Origin: FEN-1297 sp963710735
Lineage (GTDB): Bacteria > Bacteroidota > Ignavibacteria > Ignavibacteriales > Ignavibacteriaceae
Reading direction: 5' to 3'
Assembly (NCBI GenBank): GCA_963710735.1
Contig: CAVQBN010000004.1
Span: 124,001 to 188,000, forward strand
DNA: 64,000 bases
The position numbers were made by a program, and so were the translations under genes. Of the stretch, positions 18,283 through 27,242 are shown in pieces; position 1 is the first letter of the stretch, and the number at the start of each line of letters is the position of its first letter. The notes below the pieces were generated by a model. That model saw nothing but the letters and a program-made list of their open reading frames with translations, was not told the DNA's origin and made no database searches.

Positions 18283-20149
18283 TTATTCACCCAATTTAAA
18301 TTTTATCCCCGCGGTTATCCATCTTCCAGGTAAAGGTATACCGCTTACCTCCTGGTAAGATTTATTAAACAGATTTGTAGCTTTAACGAATAATTTAAAG
18401 TGCTGAAAATTTTTGAACAGCTGAGTATCTATGAGAAAAAAATCTTGAAAGTTAACCCGGTCTTCGTAACGAACTTCCCAGCTTTGCTCGAATGCCAAAC
18501 CACCAATTATTTTCGACATTAAGAATAAGCTGGTTTCTTAAATATTGAAGAAGATACTGCGATTGCAGATTTCCTATTGATTTATTTGAATTTAAATATG
18601 TGTAATCAATTCCAGCTTTATATATTGGGAAATTTTTTAACATTAATGCCGGATCAAAATTAAAACTAATTTCTATTCCATTTGTATTAAGCGAGGCAAT
18701 ATTTTTTGCGGCCCATGGCTGACCGTCATTCTCTCTTACCCAATCAATTAAGTTAGTTCCTTCTTTTCTAAAAAGACTTACTTTTGCATTATAATTGTCT
18801 TGAAAAATATTTACTCCGACTTCATAATTAAGCGTCTCTTCATATTTCAGGTTAGGATTACCAACGCTTGCAGGTGAAGAATAATAAAGTTCTGTGTAAG
18901 TAGGAATACGGAATGCTTTGCCGATTGAACCGTAAACTCTGACATTTTTTGCGATATCATATCCAAGGTTTATTCCCGGCCAAACTTTCCATCCAATAGT
19001 TGAATAATTATATGCAAAAGCGTTGGCAATAATAGTAAAATCCTTTAGCGGAGAAAATTTCTGTTCAGCAAAAAGACCTTTTTTATCGCGCGAATGATTT
19101 CCAAGGTTTGTGCTTTTAATTTTATCTGTATTATACTCTCCGCCTATAGAAGTTGTACCAAGATCAGTAATAAAAGACGCCTGAATTTCCACACCGTAAA
19201 TATTTGTCTGGTGAATGTTCTGATAAAATGAAGGATTTGTGTAATCCAACAGATAATTGTCGTCATTCCTACGCCAGTAAATTTTTGGTGAAATAGAAAA
19301 AGCTTCGTTTCCAAATTCGCCGCCAATGTTTAGAAACTTAGTAGTTGTATGCTCCCATTGGTTGGGAAATAGCGTTGAATAAAAACTGTTTGCGCCGAAT
19401 TTTTTATCATTATACCCAAAAAACAAATTTACATTTCCGCTACCGCTATTAATGGATGCTCCGTAAGTAAAGTTTGTAATATCAAAATTAGTGTTGTGTA
19501 TAAATCCATTGGATTTTTGTCTGGAAAATGAGATATGATTATTGACTATTCCCAGAGGCAATGCACCGTATATTGAACCGTCATAATAACCATTTTGTCC
19601 GCCGCTTGTTTGAAGCGATAAAGCTTTCTCACTTCCCTTTTTTGTTATAATGTTAATTACTCCGCTGAATGCATTAGCTCCGTATATGCTTGAACCAGGG
19701 CCCTTAAGAATTTCTATCCTTTGAATATCATCTAATGAAACCGGCAAATTTAAATTATGATGCCCGGTTTGAGGATCATCCACGCTAACACCGTCTATCA
19801 AAACAAGTGTTTCTTCAAAAGAGCCTCCTCTAATACTAACGTCGCCTTGAACACCATCCACGCCTCTTTGTTCTAAATCTACTCCGGCTGCATATTGTAG
19901 AAGACCTTGGACACTGTGTACCGGTGCTTCTTTTATTTCTTCAGGAGTAATTATTACTACGCTTCTTGTAAGATCGGCAAATGACACCGGTGTTCTGCCG
20001 GCAGTAACAATTACTTCATTCATTTTATATTCAGGCAAGGTCTGGGCATTTATGGGGGTTAAGTAAAAATTAATAATCAATAAAAGGGAAACAGATAATA
20101 ATCTTTCCCAATTTCTTTTAAGAAAATTTAATTCCATTCGTCTTCGCAT
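18283..20149 (-). CDS. TonB-dependent outer-membrane receptor (BtuB-like), frameshifted near the C-terminus
   Basis: An outer-membrane import receptor of about 622 residues when the frames are joined. There is a signal peptide (residues 10-35), a TonB-box-like MNEVIVTAGR, a plug domain (RGGSFEETLVLIDGVSVDDPQTGHHN, then EILKGPGSSIYGANAFSGVINIITKKG) and a beta-barrel ending in PGRWITAGIKFKLGE. The frame changes between about 18465 and 18505; the upstream frame ends early while the other continues VRYEDRVNFQDF. The total length is one base over a multiple of three. The short barrel resembles cobalamin receptors, and the presence of meaB makes B12 a plausible ligand, but no cobalamin riboswitch is evident upstream. 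Confidence 0.82.
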
Positions 20150-20246
20150 TATTTGATAAAAAGTGTATCCGCTACTTTTATAAATATGAATGATGAATAT
20201 ATGAATAATTTTCTAAATACCATGAGATTTTTATTAAATAGATTAT

Positions 20247-20870
20247 TCACCTAGCCTTCTTCTCCATGCTTCTGTAAACCCCGACAACCACTCCGACAAT
20301 CTTAAACTTCTGATACGTTTTTTCAATAATAATCGGTTTGTATTCCGGATTTTCAGAATGCAATTCAATTTCATTTTTCTTTTTATAAAATTTTTTGACC
20401 ACGGCAGCATCATCCAAAATTGCGACTACAATTTGGCTGTTCTTCGGCTCAAGGTTAGGATTAACTATTATAATATCGCCGCTAAAAATATAAGCATCCT
20501 TTAAACTATTGCCTTTAACTCTTAAGAGAAATGAATCTTTCGGCATTCTGGCAATAGTAGGAAGTTCAACAGTATCAATTGCATCTGGGTAAATTGTTAA
20601 AGGATTACCTGCAGCAACTTCACCTAAAATTGGACGCGGGATAAAAAATTTATCTTCAAGTGTTAATTCTATATGACGTGAAAGTTTTGGATTCTTTTTT
20701 ATAAATCCTTTCTTTTCAAGTGCGGCAAGATGCTGCTGTACTGTTGCGCGATTTTTATAACCAAAATGCTTTGCCATTTCCGCAAGAGTAGGAGGAATTC
20801 CTTTCCCGGTTTTTTGTTCTATAAGAAAATTTAATATCCGTTTTTGTATTTCTGTTATTTCTTTTGACAT
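20247..20870 (-). CDS. lexA: LexA repressor
   Basis: SOS repressor and self-cleaving serine protease, 207 residues. The winged-helix N-terminal domain (PPTLAEMAKHFGYKNRATVQQHLAALEKKGFI) is followed by the Ala-Gly cleavage site in VAAGNPL (about residue 91), the catalytic Ser in KGNSLKDAYI and Lys in AAVVKKFYK. This agrees with active LexA. Two inverted repeats are found upstream at 20953-21009. dinB, a common LexA target, is about 4 kb downstream on the same strand. Confidence 0.94.
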   Translation of the reverse strand: MSKEITEIQKRILNFLIEQKTGKGIPPTLAEMAKHFGYKNRATVQQHLAALEKKGFIKKNPKLSRHIELTLEDKFFIPRPILGEVAAGNPLTIYPDAIDTVELPTIARMPKDSFLLRVKGNSLKDAYIFSGDIIIVNPNLEPKNSQIVVAILDDAAVVKKFYKKKNEIELHSENPEYKPIIIEKTYQKFKIVGVVVGVYRSMEKKAR

Positions 20871-20952
20871 ATTACACCTTCGGCTGGTCAGTTACATAAA
20901 CTAATTTTAAACTGCGTTAATGATGAGATATCTGAGGTTTAAAAAACTGGCA

Positions 20953-21009
20953 TTTATACCCGATTATTAAAATTATGGGGGCGGTATAAACTACCATACA
21001 TTTGTATGG
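20953..21009. promoter_or_regulatory. Two inverted repeats upstream of lexA, candidate operators
   Basis: TTTATACC (20953-20960) pairs with GGTATAAA (20983-20990), and CCATACA-TT-TGTATGG (20994-21009) is a compact perfect palindrome with 7-bp arms. Both lie 80-140 bases upstream of the lexA start in a 250-base non-coding gap. LexA commonly regulates itself, so the tight palindrome is a candidate LexA site; no such motif was seen before dinB or the helicase gene. Confidence 0.4.
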
Positions 21010-21120
21010 CAATTTATAAAAGACGAAGGAATTTGTCAATATTATAAAGCTGGGGTTGAATAGATTAATTCTTAAAGAAGTCTAACTTCAAGTATTATAA
21101 AAGAATTGAAGATATAAAAT

Positions 21121-24100
21121 TTAAAATTGCATCAAAAATATTTTTTCCAGTGAATCAACCATCTTTTCCCGGAAAATCGGTTTTGAAATGAAATCATTAA
21201 AACCGGTAGCAATAAACTTTTCCTTATCACCTGGCAGAACGTAAGCCGTAACGGCAATTACGGGAATACTTTCATAACCTGGCATTTTATGAATAATTTT
21301 CAGTGCATCTAATCCGTTATAATCACCCTGAAGGTTTATATCCATAACAATGAAATCGAAATGATAACTATCGAGCAGCGGAAGTGCTTCCTCAAAACTA
21401 ACGGCAAACTTTATCTCTTTTAGTTCTTTCAACTGAACTTTGAAGAGAATTTGCGAATCGACCTGATCTTCAATATAAAGACAATTAAGCGCTTTTAAAT
21501 CTATTCTATCAGACGATTTTTCGGATGATTTAATCTGTTCAAATCCTATGTCAGGTAAATCTTCTTGTTCAATATTCTCTTTTTCTGCAGGGCTGAATTC
21601 AATTTTTTCTTCTTTTTTTGGCTCAATGACAACTTTTTTAGGTACCGAAATTTCTCCTACCGGTTCGGGTTGTTCACTTGATTTAGTTTCTTCTTCAAAT
21701 ACCTCATTAGAAGCTTCCTGAATTTTTTCCTTTTGAACAGTGGGTTTTGTGAATTTAATTGGAAAAATGAAACTACAATCGGCCTTATTATCTGATGAAT
21801 CTGATAACTCAAATTTTCCATTTAGAAGTGATAAGTATGCTCTTAATAAACGGGCGGTAAATCGTGACAAACCAATATTTTTTAAATTAGACTCATTCCC
21901 TTTCTTGAAAATATTTACCAGGTTATCACATAAGTATTTTGATGAAGATGAATAATTGTCCCGGATGGATATTATAAAAGTTAATTCATCTGAAGAATAT
22001 GCAGAAAAGTAAATCTTTTTTTCTTTAGTTATTTTGGCAATGGTTTTAACTAATTGGAAAATAAAATTTTGGAATTTTTGTTTGTCGGATTCAAATTTTA
22101 AAGAAGAGGATATTTTGCCGTAGGCGAATTCTACTTCTCGAGATCCGGAATTTATCTCATAATCAGTTTGCAGCTGATCAATTATTTCCGTTATCCCAAT
22201 TTCCTGCGGTTTCAATTCATAATTGCTTTGCTGAATATTGGAATATTCGACAACCGAATTCATTATATTGAGAAGTCTTTCACGATTCTGATTTATGAAA
22301 TCTGAAGCTTCTTTCTGTTCCGGGGTTAACTCATCAATACTATCAACAAGCTCTTGTACAAAACCAAGTATTACATTTATAGGGGTTAACAATTCATGGA
22401 AAAGAGTTGAAAGAAAATTGACACTTTCCGGTCCAGTTTCTTTTATTGCAGTTTCAGAAGTATTTTCTGCTGGAACAACTGATGAAGGTCTTTCTACATA
22501 TACAATTTCGGGTTCTACTTTTTGCTGAATAATCTTGCAGATTATACTAAAGGAATCTACTTCATCCTTATAATTAAGAACCGGCGACGCCGTTATTTCC
22601 GCTTCTATAAAATTTCCATTTTTGTGTTTTAGCTCTGAAGAAATTGTTACCGAATCTTTAATATGAGATTGGAAAACTGATGAATTAATATTTCCTCGTT
22701 CTTCATTCTTAAACAAGGCAGTGAATAATGTATTTTCAATATCCTTTTTTAAATAGCCTAAAATGTCGTTTACTGAATTGTTATTATAGATTATAAATCC
22801 GGCATGATCTGTTACAAACAGCATGTTGTCCGTATTATCAAAAACGGTTTTGAATAATTGATTTTTCTTTTCGACCTCAAGTCTTTCCGAAACATCTTTT
22901 ATAATATTAAAATGTGCATCTTTCTCTTTGTATTTAAAGCTGATCTTACTTATTTCGACATAAACATAGGAACCATCTTTTTTCTTGTGCTTGAATGGGC
23001 CGGTAAATTTTCCCTCCTTACCTGCAAAGTTCGAAGAGTCCAGCAGTGTTTGAATATCTTCCGGTGTGTAGAGGTCGGTCAAATCCATTTGTAAGAATTC
23101 ATCTTTCCTATAGCCATATAGGTCTAATGCACTTTCATTTACTTCGATAAATCTTAGGTTTTCGGTATCATAAATAAAGATTGGCTCAGGGTTATTTTGT
23201 ATTAAAATTTCAAACATTCTTCCTCTTCTATTAATTATTCTTTCAAGATTATCTTCAATTTGTGATTCTTCAAGTAATATTGAAATACCTTTTATCTCAT
23301 TATTATTTTCAATTATCTTGTTTAAATAAATAACAAAATTTTTTTCATTTTTCTTGATTTCTAACTCAAATTTATCCGATTTGTTCAGCCCAATAATAAA
23401 TTGTTGTATTTTCTCGGAAAAATGAGATGGAAGTATCTTTGCAAAATGAATATCTATAAAATTATTAAATTCATCGGGAAATAATTTACAAAATTCTAAA
23501 CTAGCATGCTTAATAATTCCATTTTTATCAATTACAGCGAAAGGTTTTAAAAAACTATTTATTAAAAGTTGAGTGCTTATTAAGGTTTCGTCCTTAGATT
23601 TTGAATTATATTTTTCAGTTTTTTGAGCAATCCCGATAACTGCAATAACATTATTTTCCGAATCGATTAATGGTATTTCAATAGTTTGATAATTTGCCGA
23701 CGAACCTAAGCCGGAAAGGGGGACACCATCAATAATAATATTGTTAATTGAAACTTTTAAGTAATTCTCAATTGAATTATAAAACTCAATTAAATATGAT
23801 GGTAAAAATGACTGTACCGGCTTTCCTTCAATTTGCGAAGGTTTTAAGCCTAACCCTAATGCCAGTTTATCATTTACCAATACATAAATTCCCCTATTAT
23901 CCTTGATCCAAAATAATTCTTCTAGATCATTTACTTTCTTAAGTATTTTTTCTTTACCAATAAAAGTAAACGGATAAAGAGATTTAATATCTTCTATAAT
24001 ATTTATTATATCATTATTCTTAATAAAATTATTTATATCTCTTACTACTCTGAATTCGGTTGTCCCTTTTGTTTCTGTGGAATAATTCTGATATTTAAAA

Positions 24101-24435
24101 GTGCAGAATATAAAATATTCATTTTCTTCTTTATAAGAATTTATACTTACTTGTAAATTTAGTTCTTTGCCATCAACCAATTTGAGAGTAATATTTTCTA
24201 AAATAGGTTTATTATTAAGATAAAGATTCTCAAATAATTTATTTAGTTCGGAACTCGATTGTTCATTAAAGATATCAAAAATATTTTCTATATCGGATTT
24301 AATCGAAAATAAAGATTCTGCATCCTTATTTAAGGATAAAATATTCCCTTTATTATCTAAAACTAAGAATGGATTAATGATAGTTTCATTTAAGGCATTG
24401 AATAAGGCACTATTTATTTTGTTTGACTGTTTCAC
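21121..24435 (-). CDS. Multi-PAS hybrid sensor histidine kinase-like protein with degenerate ATPase and C-terminal REC
   Basis: A 1104-residue signalling protein without clear transmembrane helices. About five PAS-type domains span residues 10-640 (for example one with EPIFIYDTENLRFIEVNESA near 415). A HisKA-like segment near 680 has the His in FHELLTPINVILGF. The following ATPase region lacks the usual N-box asparagine (where NLLxNAxKFT is expected it reads FIFQLVKTIAKIT) and the DxGxG box (RDNYSSSSKYL); only a GLSRFTARLL segment recalls the G2 box. A charged linker rich in Glu/Lys (about 895-975) leads to a REC domain with Asp in FIVMDINLQG and Lys in SKPI. ATP binding is doubtful; REC phosphorylation may come from another kinase. 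It lies just downstream of the polysaccharide locus. Confidence 0.85.
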   Translation of the reverse strand: MKQSNKINSALFNALNETIINPFLVLDNKGNILSLNKDAESLFSIKSDIENIFDIFNEQSSSELNKLFENLYLNNKPILENITLKLVDGKELNLQVSINSYKEENEYFIFCTFKYQNYSTETKGTTEFRVVRDINNFIKNNDIINIIEDIKSLYPFTFIGKEKILKKVNDLEELFWIKDNRGIYVLVNDKLALGLGLKPSQIEGKPVQSFLPSYLIEFYNSIENYLKVSINNIIIDGVPLSGLGSSANYQTIEIPLIDSENNVIAVIGIAQKTEKYNSKSKDETLISTQLLINSFLKPFAVIDKNGIIKHASLEFCKLFPDEFNNFIDIHFAKILPSHFSEKIQQFIIGLNKSDKFELEIKKNEKNFVIYLNKIIENNNEIKGISILLEESQIEDNLERIINRRGRMFEILIQNNPEPIFIYDTENLRFIEVNESALDLYGYRKDEFLQMDLTDLYTPEDIQTLLDSSNFAGKEGKFTGPFKHKKKDGSYVYVEISKISFKYKEKDAHFNIIKDVSERLEVEKKNQLFKTVFDNTDNMLFVTDHAGFIIYNNNSVNDILGYLKKDIENTLFTALFKNEERGNINSSVFQSHIKDSVTISSELKHKNGNFIEAEITASPVLNYKDEVDSFSIICKIIQQKVEPEIVYVERPSSVVPAENTSETAIKETGPESVNFLSTLFHELLTPINVILGFVQELVDSIDELTPEQKEASDFINQNRERLLNIMNSVVEYSNIQQSNYELKPQEIGITEIIDQLQTDYEINSGSREVEFAYGKISSSLKFESDKQKFQNFIFQLVKTIAKITKEKKIYFSAYSSDELTFIISIRDNYSSSSKYLCDNLVNIFKKGNESNLKNIGLSRFTARLLRAYLSLLNGKFELSDSSDNKADCSFIFPIKFTKPTVQKEKIQEASNEVFEEETKSSEQPEPVGEISVPKKVVIEPKKEEKIEFSPAEKENIEQEDLPDIGFEQIKSSEKSSDRIDLKALNCLYIEDQVDSQILFKVQLKELKEIKFAVSFEEALPLLDSYHFDFIVMDINLQGDYNGLDALKIIHKMPGYESIPVIAVTAYVLPGDKEKFIATGFNDFISKPIFREKMVDSLEKIFLMQF

Positions 24436-24785
24436 TTTTTAATGAAATAATTTTTTATTCAATATTTATTATTCAACTTATTTGTGGCCATAAAAAATTT
24501 AACAAAAACTAATAAAACTATAATATAAATTTAACATCTAAACATAAAATAAAAATACCCTTTATTATAAAAACAATTAAAAGATCATCAATAATAAAGG
24601 GCAAAAAACATTTTCACTTAGGACTCAAGTTTCTCACCCTTTCATCCTCTCCGTATTTGTCTAAAAATATTTTTATTTTTCAATTAGTAACAATAATAAT
24701 AAATCAGAACCATATTTTCTTAAGACCCTCTTGGTGACACAACTATTAAGGATTTGATTACCCTAAACTTCATTTTAATTAAACA
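24436..24785. other. 350-base intergenic region
   Basis: AT-rich gap between the end of the NodB-like gene and the start of the hybrid sensor gene, both on the - strand. It holds the inverted repeat at 24558-24601 and presumably the sensor promoter. I see no open reading frame of note and no recognisable riboswitch. Confidence 0.6.
24558..24601 (-). terminator. Inverted repeat downstream of the polysaccharide operon
   Basis: CCCTTTATTAT (24558-24568) and ATAATAAAGGG (24591-24601) are perfect 11-bp arms around a 22-base loop. On the - strand the hairpin is followed by TATTTTTATTTT, consistent with intrinsic termination after the NodB-like gene. The large loop makes it an unusual terminator; an operator is also possible. 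Confidence 0.5.
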
Positions 24786-26684
24786 TTAATTGTCCTGTTT
24801 ATTATAATCAAAAAAGTAGGTGCGCGACTCATCTGGTTGAAGATCATTCAAATACACATAAATTATTTTACTGTCTTTATCATAAACATATTTTGCGGGT
24901 TTAGTTCCTACCAATTCCGTACTTAAAGCAATATCACTAATTGGTTTATTCATATCAATTTGAACAACTAATCCATTTACAATCTGTTTGCCAGCATTTG
25001 AAACTGTTAATGCAACACGATATTCTCCTCTTTGATTTACCCGAACTTCTATATAATTTTTCTTGGCCCACCATTTTTCAACTTGAGATGCATTAGTTAT
25101 CCAAAAATTTTTCTTTTTCAAGTCATCTATAACTTTTCTTATTACATTCACATATTCCGGTTTACATTGATAATCTGTATGAAATTTAAATGTGAATAAA
25201 CCGCCTTCAAAAAGTACTCTATCTTCATCTTCCTGATAAGTAAAATATTGGTAACTTGTATCTGTTAATCCGAAATCACGAATCACTTCATAATCATCGC
25301 GAGCTGTTTTAGGTATTGATATTATCAAGCTGTCTCCTAAAACAATAGTTTTAGGCACAGATCTATCAGTTAATGAATCCGCAAAAATATATTTGTACCC
25401 ATCCTTTATTAATGACCGAAGCGTGTTATGATCGTAAGTGCCATAAAAAGGTATACCGCCTGTAATAGAAGTATTTGTCAAGTATTCGAGGGATGTTTTT
25501 GCTCTTTTGAATTTCATTAATTGAGTATTAAAATCATTTAGTTTATTTAATGAATCATTAGAAGAAGATGAATACCCTATATTTACAATTGGACCAATAT
25601 CCCCATAGCGGGCTAGCTTTTTAACAACGTTTTTATAGATCTCAGCTTTGGATGAGTTTACAAAGAAAGTTGCCGGAACATTTTCAGATTTCAGAATTGG
25701 AAATAAATTATTTTCATTCTCAATATTTTTGGAAAGCACTGATACCAAAATTGCTGCAGCATTATAATTTGCTGGCCAGTTTTTTATAAACGCTATCGGC
25801 TTATAAGAAAGCCAATCCATACAGTTATGGAATAATTTATCAAAATAAATATATTCTTCTTGAACACCTATTATAGAATTTATATCAAATCCCATCCAAA
25901 TAAATCGTCCGTTTCCATAGGATCCATAAACAATTCCAGCACTTTTTTTAATCTGTTCTCTCGCAATACCTTTCTGTAATCTGTAATTATACCAGAAACT
26001 GGCTTGTATTGTCCTTGGATCTAATACCTCAACAGCCATAGGTCGATCCCATGTAGCAACCTTTAAAGAAAAACCGGCCGGGATATTTGCTGTGATCGGA
26101 AGTCCGCCCCTAAGCGTATGTATTTTAGTAAACTCATCTGGAGAAATTTCCTTTGTATATTTTAACCCGAATGTTTGCGATAGAAAATCCCACCCCCTCC
26201 ATTTACCATCATCAGAGTAGGATGCAGTTCCGCTTGTTGCAAAAACACTTCCACCATTAATTAAAAATTTTTTTATCTGTATAATCTCTTTATCGCTTAG
26301 GGATTTTGATCCGGGTAAAATTAATAATTGATATTTAAATAATTTGCCGAGTTCAATTGTCGAATCGCTAATGACATCGTATTTATAATTACTAATAGAA
26401 AGTAATTTTTTCCAGGTATTAATATTATCATTAAGCCATGTGCTTCCCTGGGGTAGCATATTTTCTGTGTACTGGGAATATAAAATACAGACTTTTGGTT
26501 CTTTACCGTAAATAGCATTCTTTATAAATTTGGAATTTGGGATGAGTTCTGAAGAATCTATTCTTCCATAAACTCCCCTAAGAATGAATAAATAAATGAA
26601 GATGGAGCTGACTAGTAAAACTATGCCAGAAATAATTATGAGTGGTTGATTGATTCTACCTCGATATCGAGATTTTACCGCCAC
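24786..26684 (-). CDS. Membrane-anchored polysaccharide deacetylase-like protein, catalytically degenerate
   Basis: A 632-residue protein with one N-terminal transmembrane helix (residues 16-38) and an extracytoplasmic body. Residues about 65-290 look like a class I glutamine-amidotransferase/ThuA-like fold (VCILYSQY, LLILPGSKSLSDKEI, GGSVFATSGTASYSDDG). Residues about 300-540 look like a NodB deacetylase barrel (ATFFVNSSKAE, KFHTDYQC). The metal-binding motifs are absent: the first motif, normally TFDD, reads AAILVSVL, and no HxxxH follows. The C-terminal 90 residues are beta-rich. The gene overlaps the upstream gene by 10 bases. By context it is a polysaccharide-export partner, PgaB-like in position only. 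Confidence 0.72.
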   Translation of the reverse strand: MAVKSRYRGRINQPLIIISGIVLLVSSIFIYLFILRGVYGRIDSSELIPNSKFIKNAIYGKEPKVCILYSQYTENMLPQGSTWLNDNINTWKKLLSISNYKYDVISDSTIELGKLFKYQLLILPGSKSLSDKEIIQIKKFLINGGSVFATSGTASYSDDGKWRGWDFLSQTFGLKYTKEISPDEFTKIHTLRGGLPITANIPAGFSLKVATWDRPMAVEVLDPRTIQASFWYNYRLQKGIAREQIKKSAGIVYGSYGNGRFIWMGFDINSIIGVQEEYIYFDKLFHNCMDWLSYKPIAFIKNWPANYNAAAILVSVLSKNIENENNLFPILKSENVPATFFVNSSKAEIYKNVVKKLARYGDIGPIVNIGYSSSSNDSLNKLNDFNTQLMKFKRAKTSLEYLTNTSITGGIPFYGTYDHNTLRSLIKDGYKYIFADSLTDRSVPKTIVLGDSLIISIPKTARDDYEVIRDFGLTDTSYQYFTYQEDEDRVLFEGGLFTFKFHTDYQCKPEYVNVIRKVIDDLKKKNFWITNASQVEKWWAKKNYIEVRVNQRGEYRVALTVSNAGKQIVNGLVVQIDMNKPISDIALSTELVGTKPAKYVYDKDSKIIYVYLNDLQPDESRTYFFDYNKQDN

Positions 26685-27217
26685 TTTAATGCCCCAGCAT
26701 CTTTATCTTCTTTAGCCGGTACATATCCTTCGGAAGTATATTTTAAGAATTTTGAATCTCGCAATCTTTTTTCTTCATCTGATTGCTGAGGGGATCTAGA
26801 TTCTTGATAACCCGTTTGTGAATAGCCGACCGAACCAAATTGCCTTGCTGCTTGTTCAGAGGTTGCTGAATTTGGCTGCCTGTAAGCTGTATATGGCTGT
26901 GGTTTTGGAGTAAACCGTGGCTGCATAGGCTTCTGTGCTCTAATTGATTCTTGTTGAAAAAAGCCCGGTTGCTGATATGCTGGTGTTTTTTGAGCTTCGG
27001 CATATTTTGGCATTGTTACGAATTTGCCTCTTCTTGAAGTCTGCTGCACACTGGCTGGAGTAACCAGTTCTGCTTTTACTTCAGAAGGCTGAGTAATCGT
27101 GGCAACTTGTCCTTTCCTCTCTCTAATCTTGTAGAGGATATACGCTCCTATCGCCAGCAGGAATGTACTTATCGTAGCGACAAGAATGATTGCTGATAAA
27201 ATCGGAATTAGTTCCAT
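26675..27217 (-). CDS. Membrane-anchored Gln/Pro-rich linker protein
   Basis: A 180-residue protein of no recognised family. The N-terminus is a single transmembrane helix (about residues 5-30, LSAIILVATISTFLLAIGAYILY) followed by a basic KIRERKGQ stretch, so the bulk is probably cytoplasmic. The rest is low-complexity, rich in Gln, Pro, Tyr and Arg, ending in a charged tail that may be more conserved (LKYTSEGYVPAKEDKDAGALKWR). It is 25 bases downstream of the GT2 synthase and overlaps the NodB-like gene by 10 bases. Position suggests a small accessory subunit of the synthase, analogous in place to PgaD, but no sequence resemblance is claimed. Confidence 0.65.
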   Translation of the reverse strand: MELIPILSAIILVATISTFLLAIGAYILYKIRERKGQVATITQPSEVKAELVTPASVQQTSRRGKFVTMPKYAEAQKTPAYQQPGFFQQESIRAQKPMQPRFTPKPQPYTAYRQPNSATSEQAARQFGSVGYSQTGYQESRSPQQSDEEKRLRDSKFLKYTSEGYVPAKEDKDAGALKWR

Positions 27218-27242
27218 TAGTCCCTCTCTAATATACTTATTA

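Noticed and set aside
20150..20246. Cobalamin riboswitch before the BtuB-like receptor
   Set aside because: The upstream gap is short and lacks any B12-box-like sequence.
24600..24760. Purine-rich stretch (GGAGAGGATGAAAGGGTGAG on the - strand) before the hybrid sensor gene considered as a riboswitch
   Set aside because: No conserved core of the c-di-GMP GEMM or other known class could be matched by eye.
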